Source of the DNA: Prevotella sp.
GTDB taxonomy: Bacteria > Bacteroidota > Bacteroidia > Bacteroidales > Dysgonomonadaceae
NCBI GenBank assembly: GCA_031285625.1
Contig: JAITVV010000067.1
Coordinates: forward strand, 39,497-103,496
Direction: 5' to 3'
DNA length: 64,000 bases
The notes beneath the pieces are model-generated. The model was not told the origin of the DNA, did not search any database, and saw nothing but the letters and a program-made list of their open reading frames with translations. Made by a program: the position numbers and the translations under genes. Positions 51,544 through 60,137 of the stretch are shown here, in pieces (positions within the stretch are counted from its first letter, which is position 1; the number at the start of each line of letters is the position of its first letter).

Positions 51544-52890
51544 TCATACTAACAGATATGCAGAATCTGGTGTATAAGTATTATCAGGTGAATAGATAAT
51601 CCAATCAGTTAATACCTCTAAAGGATATATACCCAGATCTCCCTCGTGCAAATTAGATATCCAATATGGCTGGTTCAATAATTTTCCTTTAATCTGATTA
51701 TTTTCTATAGATAACACATCATACCACAAATGTTCTTTTTCACTACCTGACTCAGGGTCATCAACAGTCAACCCCAGTTTAACAAGGAATGTCCAACCCG
51801 GTTTTTCGTCTTCTTTTGGTCCGAATAAATTCTTTAAGAAAGATTTTTTCTCAGGCTTCTTATATTCTCTTGTAAATATTCTCTCAAATGAAGAAAAACG
51901 CTCTTTAGCCAATGCGCTCATCCTGTTTGTTTCCTCATTCGTAATATAATAGATAGGATTTTCGGCAAGAGTAGAGGCATAGATTTCCGGGGAAATCATA
52001 TTTCCATCTTCTACTGCAAAAAGAATACCTGAAGGTTCGGCATGTACATTATCTGCCTCATCGCGATCAGCTGCACCTCCCAAAATATTTTTTGGAAGAT
52101 CTTTTAATGCTTCTTCCCACCTTAGCCAGCAAAGATTGATCCCCATCCCGTCATATCCAATAGTGAATCTTTCCTTTTCTTTAGCCGGATCTGACAAGAA
52201 TTTCTTCACCGTCATATTTATCAGTGTATTCATTTGCTCTGCACCCTGGCTAAAGTTAAGCATCTCCAGTTCGACCGAACCACAACGATGCAACCCATGT
52301 GTATGGAACCAATAGCGACGATTACCATTTTCACCATCTTCATCGTATACACAATGCAAAGTGTACAAATAGTCAGGAGAAGGCGGTACAGCAGAATCGG
52401 CTGCCATACTTAGCCACTTCGCCGAAAGGAGCCTATAGGACATAAAATCAATAACCAGACTTGCATCCGGAACGATTGCATTCAATACCTTCAGCTGCAA
52501 ATGGAACGAACTAAGCGGATCGAGCTCAAAATACATCGATGTTTCCAAAAAATATTCTTGTTCGGTCGCTTTCTGTATCGAAGCCTCATCTATGGAATTG
52601 GCAAAGCCATAGTCATTGAGATTTATATTTTTTGTTTCACAAACATATAAATCTATATTGAAAGTAGCTTCTTGATATTCGATTTCAGCATTGAAACTCA
52701 TAACAGAAAATTCTATATCTACTTCCGCTTTATTGAATGATACTAATTTAAAATCTTTATTAAGAGCTAGTGATTTTTCTATTTGTGCAGCTTCGAATTT
52801 AAAATTCTTATTTCCGGGATAAATTCCCATTGAAGAGGCCAGCCCAGTTTCACCTTCAGCCAACAAGTCATATTTTTCCTGATTATCCAT
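51544..52890 (-). CDS. DUF4026 protein with DUF2314-like C-terminus
   Basis: A 448-residue soluble protein with no signal. N-terminal ~300 residues resemble DUF4026 as I remember it: 'HTHGLHRCGSVELEMLNF', 'IGYDGMGINLCWLRWEEAL', 'EPSGILFAVED'. The C-terminal ~90 residues, 'EHLWYDVLSIENNQIKGKLLNQPYW', 'LHEGDLGIYPLEVLTDWIIY', fit DUF2314. Both are of unknown function; such proteins occur near polymorphic toxin immunity sets, but none is seen here. It lies 31 bp before wecE in the same direction, so co-transcription is likely even though a functional link is not evident. A -7 box TAAGTTTG is at 53012-53019. Confidence 0.75.
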   Translation of the reverse strand: MDNQEKYDLLAEGETGLASSMGIYPGNKNFKFEAAQIEKSLALNKDFKLVSFNKAEVDIEFSVMSFNAEIEYQEATFNIDLYVCETKNINLNDYGFANSIDEASIQKATEQEYFLETSMYFELDPLSSFHLQLKVLNAIVPDASLVIDFMSYRLLSAKWLSMAADSAVPPSPDYLYTLHCVYDEDGENGNRRYWFHTHGLHRCGSVELEMLNFSQGAEQMNTLINMTVKKFLSDPAKEKERFTIGYDGMGINLCWLRWEEALKDLPKNILGGAADRDEADNVHAEPSGILFAVEDGNMISPEIYASTLAENPIYYITNEETNRMSALAKERFSSFERIFTREYKKPEKKSFLKNLFGPKEDEKPGWTFLVKLGLTVDDPESGSEKEHLWYDVLSIENNQIKGKLLNQPYWISNLHEGDLGIYPLEVLTDWIIYSPDNTYTPDSAYLLV

Positions 52891-53084
52891 AGTTGAAAAT
52901 AATGATGTGTAAGTTTTTCGATTAATTATTAGTTGTTCTTAGCGACCCTGTACAATAATAAGATAGTCATGCATTTACTCGCTATTTGAAAGCATTCTTT
53001 TTTTATATACACAAACTTAGTGAAAATATCAGTAGATATAACTAATCGAATAACGTTTTTGTATTAATTCTGCCAGAATCTTTT

Positions 53085-53118
53085 ACATAAAAAAAGACTG
53101 CCCTATAGACAGCCTTTT
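53085..53118 (-). terminator. Terminator of the Sus-like operon
   Basis: Minus strand: 11-bp stem AAAAGGCTGTC/GGCAGTCTTTT (two G-U pairs as RNA), 5-nt loop, then a T-run. Starts ~18 bp after the GH97 stop. Confidence 0.85.
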
Positions 53119-53135
53119 CCAAGTTAACCCTAAAA

Positions 53136-55133
53136 TTATTGTTTGAGGATCATTATAGCTGTTCCTCCACTCGTGGCCAGTTCTAATTTTAGAACTGTAT
53201 CGGATGTCACATCCAATTCTTCTATTTCTACCCGATAAGGATTTGTCTTATAGTCAGCATCCTTACCATCTTTGAATATCTTAGCTTTATATTTTGCTCC
53301 GTTATCAAGGAATGTGAGAGGTAATGACAAATTGCGTTTTTCTGCATTTGTTATACTGCCTATAAACCAGTTTTCACTATCCCTGTCTTTACGTGCAATG
53401 GTTACATATTCTCCTATCTTAGCATCCGGCACTACAGTCTTCGCCCAGTTAGCAGGGCAAGAAGTTATAAATTCAAACTCAGGCCTGTTTTCGTAGTTTT
53501 CAATCATATCCGATGCCATCTGTAACGGACTGTATATGACTACCGAAAGAGCCAGTTGCTTAGCTATAGTAGTCTGTACCCGTGTATTAGGAAATACAGG
53601 ATTGGAGAAGTTGAATGTACCCGGTGTAAAGTCCATAGGTCCGGCCAGTCCGCGAGTAAACGGAATAATCGTTGTATGTTCGGGAGGATTGCCACCATCC
53701 TGAGACCATGCATCATATTCCTGTCCACGTAACCCTTCCTGTGTCATCAGATTAGGCCATGTACGCTGTAGCCCTGTAGGCATCACCGGTTCATGATTAT
53801 CTATCATTATATGATATTTAGCCGCAGTTTCTATCACCTTACGGTAGTGGCGAACTGCATATTGACTGCTATGCATTTCTTTTCCATCCAATAATGGGCT
53901 CACATAACCTGTTTTCACAGCATTTACTCCATACCTCTGATATAGAGAAAAAGCACTATCCAACTGGTTTTCGTAATTAACTGTAGAGCCTCCGGTTTCG
54001 TGATGACCTACCAACCTTACGTTTTTCATTGCTGCATACTTTGTAATCTTTTCCAGATCAAAATCAGAATATGCTTTTGTAAAACTGAATTTATCACCTT
54101 CCTTTGTCCAGTCATTCTGCCAGCCATCATTCCATCCCTCAACCAATACACCAGAGAACCCGTGTTTTGCTGCGAAATCAATATATCTAATTGTATTTTC
54201 GGTAGTTGCTCCATGCTTAGGCCCCTGGTACCATGTATATTTTTCCATATGCATCCCCCACCAGATACCAATATAACGTCCCGGTTTGATCCAGGAAGTG
54301 TCCTCAATCTCACAAGGCTCATTCAGGTTGAGCATCAGACGGGAAAGAATTAGATCACCCGGCTTATTTGCAATAATAATTGTTCTCCATGGGGTGACTC
54401 CCGGAGCTTTCATAAATACCTTCTCTCCAGTAGACCATGGACTCAGATAAGTTTTTAGCACAGAAGTGTTATTCTCCGGCATAAGGTTCATAGCTGCGTA
54501 ATCAGTCAGATTAGCTTCGTGAATAGTCAGATATAAACCATCTTTAGTTTCCATTGTTAAAGGTGTACATACCGTATCCAGTTCATTTGCAGGAGCAGCT
54601 TTATATAAGCCCTCATAGTACTCAGTATCATATGGTATAGACCATGCTTTATGATTATCAGCTAAAGCAAATTCAGTCAATTCATCCATTATGATAAAAT
54701 CTTTCAGGTTTTCCTGTTCAGGAAATTCATACCGAAACCCTACACCATCATCGAAGACCCGAAATACAACTGATAATTTACGTTTTAATCCGGCAGATTC
54801 TTCCATATCCACCTTCAACTGGTTATATTTATTATCCACTGTTGTTTCCTCTCCCCATGACTGAGTCCATGTATCGCTGAAAGAAGATTCCTCAATATTT
54901 GTAATCTTAAAGTTCTTATTAAGTTCTGAGTCCTTTAGCACAAAGCCCAAAAGAGATTTATTTAATATTACCTTGTCATTTTTGTCTACAGAGTAATATA
55001 ATTTTCCTTCTTCTATTCCCACATGCACACGAATACTTCCATCCGGAGATGAAACTAATGGTTGTTTATTATCCGAAGAGCATGCTGTGAAGCAGATAAG
55101 TGCTAAAAAGAGTAGTTTTAGTAGCTGTTTCAT
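53136..55133 (-). CDS. GH97 inverting alpha-glucosidase, SusB-like lipoprotein
   Basis: A 665-residue GH97 enzyme with lipoprotein signal 'ALICFTAC'. Unlike the GH97 at 1422-3377, it keeps all three catalytic glutamates of SusB. Glu379 ('GHHETGG') and Glu448 ('DNHEPVMP') serve as the general-base pair, and Glu472 ('LRGQEYD') as the acid. They are spaced 69 and 24 residues apart, exactly as Glu439/508/532 in SusB as I recall. The retaining nucleophile position is Gly409 ('VKTGYV'). So it should invert and cleave alpha-glucosidic bonds (maltose, maltooligosaccharide, or related). Last gene of the SusC-SusD-GH97 operon, with a strong terminator. Calcium-binding residues were not traced. Confidence 0.93.
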   Translation of the reverse strand: MKQLLKLLFLALICFTACSSDNKQPLVSSPDGSIRVHVGIEEGKLYYSVDKNDKVILNKSLLGFVLKDSELNKNFKITNIEESSFSDTWTQSWGEETTVDNKYNQLKVDMEESAGLKRKLSVVFRVFDDGVGFRYEFPEQENLKDFIIMDELTEFALADNHKAWSIPYDTEYYEGLYKAAPANELDTVCTPLTMETKDGLYLTIHEANLTDYAAMNLMPENNTSVLKTYLSPWSTGEKVFMKAPGVTPWRTIIIANKPGDLILSRLMLNLNEPCEIEDTSWIKPGRYIGIWWGMHMEKYTWYQGPKHGATTENTIRYIDFAAKHGFSGVLVEGWNDGWQNDWTKEGDKFSFTKAYSDFDLEKITKYAAMKNVRLVGHHETGGSTVNYENQLDSAFSLYQRYGVNAVKTGYVSPLLDGKEMHSSQYAVRHYRKVIETAAKYHIMIDNHEPVMPTGLQRTWPNLMTQEGLRGQEYDAWSQDGGNPPEHTTIIPFTRGLAGPMDFTPGTFNFSNPVFPNTRVQTTIAKQLALSVVIYSPLQMASDMIENYENRPEFEFITSCPANWAKTVVPDAKIGEYVTIARKDRDSENWFIGSITNAEKRNLSLPLTFLDNGAKYKAKIFKDGKDADYKTNPYRVEIEELDVTSDTVLKLELATSGGTAIMILKQ

Positions 55134-55155
55134 AAATTATATTTTTTGCATAAAA

Positions 55156-55190
55156 GAGTACGGACATAGATAAATCCATGATCCGCACTC
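55156..55190 (-). terminator. Intra-operon hairpin between SusD-like and GH97 genes
   Basis: Minus strand: 9-bp stem GAGTGCGGA/TCCGTACTC (one G-U pair) with a 17-nt loop, followed by TTTTATG. It could attenuate the GH97 mRNA relative to SusC/D or protect the upstream message from 3' decay. Confidence 0.6.
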
Positions 55191-55201
55191 AACCTTAAAA
55201 T

Positions 55202-56722
55202 CTAATAACCCGGATTTTGTTTTAGGTTTTTATTCAATTGTAATTGTGATACCGGAATTGGACATAAACCTCTTGTCTTATCTGATGCTTCTTTTTGCCA
55301 CCAAGGCTCGAAGAATGTACCAAAACGGATATTTACCGTACGGCGTATTCCTTCAAACACAAATTCGTGTCTCCATTCTTTATCCAACGATTCTAATGTA
55401 AGATCGGAAAGATCTGTCAGACCTGCCCTGTTTCTCAACTCATTAACTAGAGGCAGAGCACTTGATTTCGAACCCATACGGAAAAGGGCTTCAGCCTTAG
55501 ACATCACTATTTCTGCATAGCGAATCAAAACAAGATCATGGTCGCGTTCCCATTGGTCATCTGCTTTAACTTCATACTTATGAAGACGAGCTCCTTCATT
55601 CTGAGGTGACTCCATTATAGTTGTTATTTCTTCAGTATAATCTAAAGGCATACCGTTCGCCATCTTGATTACTTCCCCTGTAGCCAAACTGATTTGAGGG
55701 CCAATAAGTAATGAATTGCGACGTATATCATTTGCATCGAAAGAAGAATACAGACCCGGTTGTGCACAGATACCATTACCACACCATGGGTAGCTGCCAT
55801 CTTTAGAGAAAGCATATTTTTGCTCATAGTGGTATGTCATCGATGCCAGATAATTACCTACAGTTCCGGCTTTGTGATCGTAAGGTACAGAGAAGATTAT
55901 TTCATTCGAAATTTCATTGTTTGTCTTGAAACTTTCAAAATAGTTATCCTCGATTATATATCCTGTTACTTTGTCGCAAGCATTGACACAATCCTGCCAG
56001 CGTGGAGTTCCTGTATATACTTCTGCATTCAGATACAAGCGAGCCAATATACTATATGCAACACCTTGTGTAAATTTGCTGTAAGTTTTGGTAGCAGGCA
56101 ACAAATCTACAATAGCTTTCAACTCATCTTCTACAAACTTGAAAACTTCTTCACGTGGTGTATTAGCCGGATATTCCGCATCTTTTTTAAATTCAGTTAC
56201 CAATGGTACATTTCCAAACTGATCAAGTAACAGATAGTAGTAATAAGCACGAAGCCCCCTAAGCTCAGCATTTGTTTTATCTTTCGCCTCTTTGGTCATA
56301 AGAGATTGCTCAACCTGATATATAGCTGCATTTATGGTAGCAATACCTTGGTAGCAATATTTCCAGTTAGCAGAGAATAAGACATTATTGGCAGTCCAGG
56401 TATGTTGTTGAAGCTCGCGATACCTGCCCCCGTCACCCCAGTCTCCTCCCACACGTGTGGGAATAGTTGCTTCATCGGATACACACTCGTTGACAAAGAA
56501 TATGAACTCACCTGTTGGATAACAGTTTGTTCCACCCTTGTCAGAATCACTAAAACCTCTTAATGTAGTATAAGCCCCTGAAATTACAGCTTGCATCTCT
56601 TTTTCAGATTTGCCTGTACCATCCATCGGGTTCCTATCATATACCGTTTCATCTAGATTGGTACAGGAAGAAACTGTTAATATAGCAGTTAATGCTAAGA
56701 GTGATAATATTTTATTTTTCAT
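55202..56722 (-). CDS. SusD/RagB-like outer-membrane nutrient-binding lipoprotein
   Basis: A 506-residue SusD homologue. Lipoprotein signal 'LTAILTVSSC' with Cys20, then 'TNLDETVYDRNP'. The RagB/SusD N-region includes 'AVISGAYTTLRGF' and the TPR-like helix 'LRGLRAYYYYLLLDQFGNVPLV' (residues split by normal variants). The C-terminus has 'AEIVMSKAEALFRMG...LVNELRNRAGL' and 'EWRHEFVFEGIRR', the standard end. It acts as the lid on the SusC channel and captures oligosaccharides. The gene is 20 bp after the SusC-like gene. With a SusB-type enzyme behind it, alpha-glucans are the probable ligand. Confidence 0.95.
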   Translation of the reverse strand: MKNKILSLLALTAILTVSSCTNLDETVYDRNPMDGTGKSEKEMQAVISGAYTTLRGFSDSDKGGTNCYPTGEFIFFVNECVSDEATIPTRVGGDWGDGGRYRELQQHTWTANNVLFSANWKYCYQGIATINAAIYQVEQSLMTKEAKDKTNAELRGLRAYYYYLLLDQFGNVPLVTEFKKDAEYPANTPREEVFKFVEDELKAIVDLLPATKTYSKFTQGVAYSILARLYLNAEVYTGTPRWQDCVNACDKVTGYIIEDNYFESFKTNNEISNEIIFSVPYDHKAGTVGNYLASMTYHYEQKYAFSKDGSYPWCGNGICAQPGLYSSFDANDIRRNSLLIGPQISLATGEVIKMANGMPLDYTEEITTIMESPQNEGARLHKYEVKADDQWERDHDLVLIRYAEIVMSKAEALFRMGSKSSALPLVNELRNRAGLTDLSDLTLESLDKEWRHEFVFEGIRRTVNIRFGTFFEPWWQKEASDKTRGLCPIPVSQLQLNKNLKQNPGY

Positions 56723-56742
56723 AATTTTTCAGTTTTCAATGA

Positions 56743-59706
56743 TTAGAATGAAAGATTTACACCAAATGAGAATGTAGTTGGACGCGGATAAGAATCGAAA
56801 CGATCGATACCTGGAGAAGCCGTAACATCGCCGCTGCTGCTCATTCGAAGATCTGTTCTCACCTCAGGATCTATACCCGAATATCCTGTAATTACAAATA
56901 AGTTTTCTCCGGTCACATAAAATCTGATCTTATCAAATCCTACTTTCTTCATATCCATAGGCAATGTATATCCTAATGTAACTGATTGCAGGCGGAAGAA
57001 TGAACCATTTTCTACCCAATAGCTAGAAAACTTAGGATCCTGTGCACTGGATATACCTGATGTAGATAAGTCTTTTAGTATATTTTGGCTTTGAACGCGG
57101 GCAATATTTGAAAGCCCCATTGCTGTTCCGTTCAATACCTTTTGTCCAAACATACCATAGCCAGAGATATTCATATCAAAATGACGATATGTAAAGTTCA
57201 TTGCTATACCCAAATTCACCTTAGGCTGTGCACTTCCTAAATACTCATCTACCGGATTACCATCGGCATCTCTATTGTCGAATATATATTTACCATCGGC
57301 ATCTATACCACTACACTTTGGTCCATAAAATGCTCCTAATGGATAACCTTCCATTATGCGTTGGCTATAAACCCCTGAGAAACCTTGTAAACCATGTAAA
57401 GAACCAATTGCAAAACCATCAGAACTAAATGAACTGTTAGATAGTTTAGTTATTTCCTGGTCATTATAAGAGAATGTCAGATTTGTATCCCATGAGAAAT
57501 CTTTTGTTTTTATAATATTGCTACCCAATGTAAGCTCAATACCCTTGTTAGAAAGAGTTCCTACATTCGCAAGCATCGTATTTCTCAGATAAGGGGGCTG
57601 AGCTACAAGATATGTCCATAATAGATCTTTTGTTTTTTTACTATATAGTTCTATCGAACCGCTTACTCTGTTGAATAATGAGAAATCGATACCCACATTG
57701 AACTGCTGGGTAGATTCCCATTTTAAGTCAGGATTAGAGTTCTGTGCAGGCACATAAGAGTTTATCCACTGACCTGTAGACGGATCCATATAAGAAGTCG
57801 TAGAAAGTAATGGAAGCGATTTATATTCACCTATATCACCTTGATTACCAGTAACACCATAACCAACGCGAAGTTTCAGATTATCAAGCCATGATGAAGT
57901 GCCTTCCATAAATGCTTCTTCCGATACTCTCCATGCCACAGATACAGAAGGAAACAAACCCCATTTATTATTATCTCCGAAACGGGAAGAACCATCATTA
58001 CGCAGTGTTGCTGTCATCATATATTTATTCTTCAAGCTGTAATTCACACGTCCGAAGAATGAAACCAGATTTGCTTTAGATCTGTAAGAAGATACATCTC
58101 CCTGTCTGATATCAGACCCTGCAGCCATATTGTTATAAGAGAACTCATCTGTATCATATCCACGACGAACCGAACCAAATCCTTCTGCCACATATTCAAG
58201 ATATGAATAACCAGCCATAAGGTTCAACCTGTTATCTTTATTGATTTCTTTATCATATGTCAGATATGTCTCTAACTGCATATTGCGTGTCTCATCCATA
58301 TTCCTTTGTGCGCGTCCCTTTTCAGTCTCACCGTCTAGTTTTGCGTAAGTTGGTACATAAAGGCGAGTCTGTAATGAATTATATTCATAAGAACCATTTG
58401 CCGAAGCCTTCAACCCATCAATTATAGATAGCTCTACTTTTCCATATCCTAAAAAGCGAGTACGTGAATTTGAGGCATTTCTGTTAGTTGCAATTTCAAG
58501 AGGATTTTCAGTATTGGTTCCGGCAATCTGGGTAAAGTTGCCGTTCTCATCGTATACAGGAGTTGTTGGATTCTGATTAGCAATACGTTCAAACACACGG
58601 CTATCGTATGGTTGCCAGTTATCACGGCTACCAGACACACCCGCTTCAAGTTTCAGACGTCTGTTCAAACCATACTGGTGAGCAGATACGCTACCAGCCA
58701 GCCTGTTCATACGGCTTTCTTTCATTACTCCCTGGCTATTCAGGTAAGTAATGGAAGCACTATAACCGCTTTCCTTGCTTACATTGCTGAAATAGATATT
58801 ATGTGAATGGGTAAATGCCGTACGTTCCAATTCTTTTTGCCAATCTGTGTCTGCACCATAGTCTACAGGATTGCTGATATTATTATCTTTTACATATGAT
58901 CTCCATTCACTTGCAGAAAGAAAATCAAGATGTTTTGGTGCATATCCTACTGCGGCATAACCATTATATTGGATACTGCGTGACTCCCTGTCACTTGAAC
59001 GGCTTGTAGTAATAATGATAACACCATTGGCACCACGAGAACCATATATAGCTGACGATGAAGCATCTTTCAGCACATCGATAGATAAAATTTCTGATGG
59101 CTGCACTGTATTGATATCAACTCCAGGTATACCATCAACCACGATTAATGGAGAGTTGCTGGCTGCCAAAGATGTTCCTCCTCTCAAACGGATAGAAGCT
59201 CCTGCTGAAGGATCTCCTGAACTCTGCACAACAGACAATCCGGATATTTTACCTTGCAATACTTGTTCTGCGGAAGTAATAACCCCTTTCTTCAAATCAT
59301 CCTGTCCTACTGAGGCTATAGAGCCGGTAAGATCTGATTTACGCATAGTTCCATAACCGACACCGACAATTACAGTTTCCTGTAAAGCTATAGCATTCTC
59401 GGTAAGAACTATCTTCATACCTGCTCCTGCTGTAGCCGTAATCGGATTAAATCCTATATACGAAAACTCAAGAGTACTTCCTGACGGGCAGTTTAATTCA
59501 AAATTACCATCCAGATCGGTCAAGGTACCTATTGTGGAATTTCCTTCTACCTTGACAGTAACTCCGGTTAAAGGATCATTATTCTCATCTGTAACAACTC
59601 CTGTCGCTGTAACATTCTGCGCAGATAATTGCATACTCATTCCTGTAAAAAACAATGCAAAAAAGAATAAGCGCATCAAATATTTATGTAATTCGTTCAA
59701 TTTCAT
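56743..59706 (-). CDS. SusC/RagA-like TonB-dependent transporter
   Basis: A 987-residue outer-membrane oligosaccharide transporter. Signal peptide through 'MSMQLSAQN'. Carboxypeptidase-D-like domain 'GVVTDENNDPLTGVTVKVEG...GFNPITATAG' (~33-105). The SusC plug signatures follow: 'GYGTMRKSDLTGSIASV', 'LRGGTSLAASNSPLIVVDGIPG', 'IDVLKDASSSAIYGSRGANGVI'. The barrel is ~230-987, ending in the beta-signal 'SFGVNLSF'. It pairs with the following SusD-like gene. A leader of about 230 nt upstream contains a 46-codon frame with its own start. First gene of the operon; a SusR-like regulator lies upstream on the same strand. Confidence 0.95.
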   Translation of the reverse strand: MKLNELHKYLMRLFFFALFFTGMSMQLSAQNVTATGVVTDENNDPLTGVTVKVEGNSTIGTLTDLDGNFELNCPSGSTLEFSYIGFNPITATAGAGMKIVLTENAIALQETVIVGVGYGTMRKSDLTGSIASVGQDDLKKGVITSAEQVLQGKISGLSVVQSSGDPSAGASIRLRGGTSLAASNSPLIVVDGIPGVDINTVQPSEILSIDVLKDASSSAIYGSRGANGVIIITTSRSSDRESRSIQYNGYAAVGYAPKHLDFLSASEWRSYVKDNNISNPVDYGADTDWQKELERTAFTHSHNIYFSNVSKESGYSASITYLNSQGVMKESRMNRLAGSVSAHQYGLNRRLKLEAGVSGSRDNWQPYDSRVFERIANQNPTTPVYDENGNFTQIAGTNTENPLEIATNRNASNSRTRFLGYGKVELSIIDGLKASANGSYEYNSLQTRLYVPTYAKLDGETEKGRAQRNMDETRNMQLETYLTYDKEINKDNRLNLMAGYSYLEYVAEGFGSVRRGYDTDEFSYNNMAAGSDIRQGDVSSYRSKANLVSFFGRVNYSLKNKYMMTATLRNDGSSRFGDNNKWGLFPSVSVAWRVSEEAFMEGTSSWLDNLKLRVGYGVTGNQGDIGEYKSLPLLSTTSYMDPSTGQWINSYVPAQNSNPDLKWESTQQFNVGIDFSLFNRVSGSIELYSKKTKDLLWTYLVAQPPYLRNTMLANVGTLSNKGIELTLGSNIIKTKDFSWDTNLTFSYNDQEITKLSNSSFSSDGFAIGSLHGLQGFSGVYSQRIMEGYPLGAFYGPKCSGIDADGKYIFDNRDADGNPVDEYLGSAQPKVNLGIAMNFTYRHFDMNISGYGMFGQKVLNGTAMGLSNIARVQSQNILKDLSTSGISSAQDPKFSSYWVENGSFFRLQSVTLGYTLPMDMKKVGFDKIRFYVTGENLFVITGYSGIDPEVRTDLRMSSSGDVTASPGIDRFDSYPRPTTFSFGVNLSF

Positions 59707-59722
59707 AGGTTTCTCATTTTAA

Positions 59723-59863
59723 TTATAGATTTAAGACTTTGTTAATAGAACATTTATCTGTCAATTTATGACTCAAGCCGGGGAGACTTACATCACTGGT
59801 ATCACTACGAGCTACAAACAACAACATGATAGCCTGAATAAAATGCGTTGATAAGACTTTCAT
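59723..59863 (-). CDS. Possible 46-residue leader peptide upstream of the SusC-like gene
   Basis: ATG 59863 to TAA 59723, on the same strand as and 16 bp before the SusC-like start. It begins 'MKVLSTHFIQAIMLLFVARS', with a hydrophobic stretch, followed by a polar tail. It lies wholly inside the leader between the -7 box and SusC. It could be a translated leader that couples to or attenuates SusC, or the frame may be incidental to a structured RNA; on the minus strand, AAGUC/GGCUU can form a small stem near 59780. No ribosome-binding site evidence. Confidence 0.35.
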   Translation of the reverse strand: MKVLSTHFIQAIMLLFVARSDTSDVSLPGLSHKLTDKCSINKVLNL

Positions 59864-60086
59864 TGGTACAAATTTTGGTTAATTAATATGAAGTATTAGA
59901 AAATATACAAATGACAAAATATGATTTTCCATATGTATTGATGCAAATGTAGTTTTGGTAAATAACAAGAAGAAATTCCCTATGAAATATATAAGCTTTT
60001 TTTTACTCAACAATCACATTAAACATTAATTACTAAACATTTACACATTTACCTTTTCATAAAAAATATAACCTAAATATAAAAGA

Positions 60087-60112
60087 AAAAAGAGCCTGAT
60101 CAGGCTCTTTTT
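60087..60112. terminator. Bidirectional terminator after the SusR-like gene
   Basis: Perfect palindrome centred at 60099/60100: AAAAAGAGCC TGATCA GGCTCTTTTT with an A-run on one side and T-run on the other. It ends the SusR-like mRNA 26 bp after the stop. Confidence 0.9.
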
Positions 60113-60137
60113 ATTATAAATATGTTAAAAACAAGTG

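Larger units (their letters stand above)
59707..60137. promoter_or_regulatory. Leader and promoter region of the SusC-like operon
   Basis: 431 bp between the SusR-like gene and SusC-like gene. On the minus strand, a perfect -7 box TACATTTG at 59944-59951 starts a ~230-nt leader that holds a 46-codon frame (59723-59863) and a relatively GC-rich segment (about 59770-59815). A bidirectional terminator lies at 60087-60112. Confidence 0.55.

Noticed and set aside
53136-55133. Second GH97 as another alpha-galactosidase
   Set aside because: The nucleophile Asp is replaced by Gly409 and the SusB glutamates are all present.
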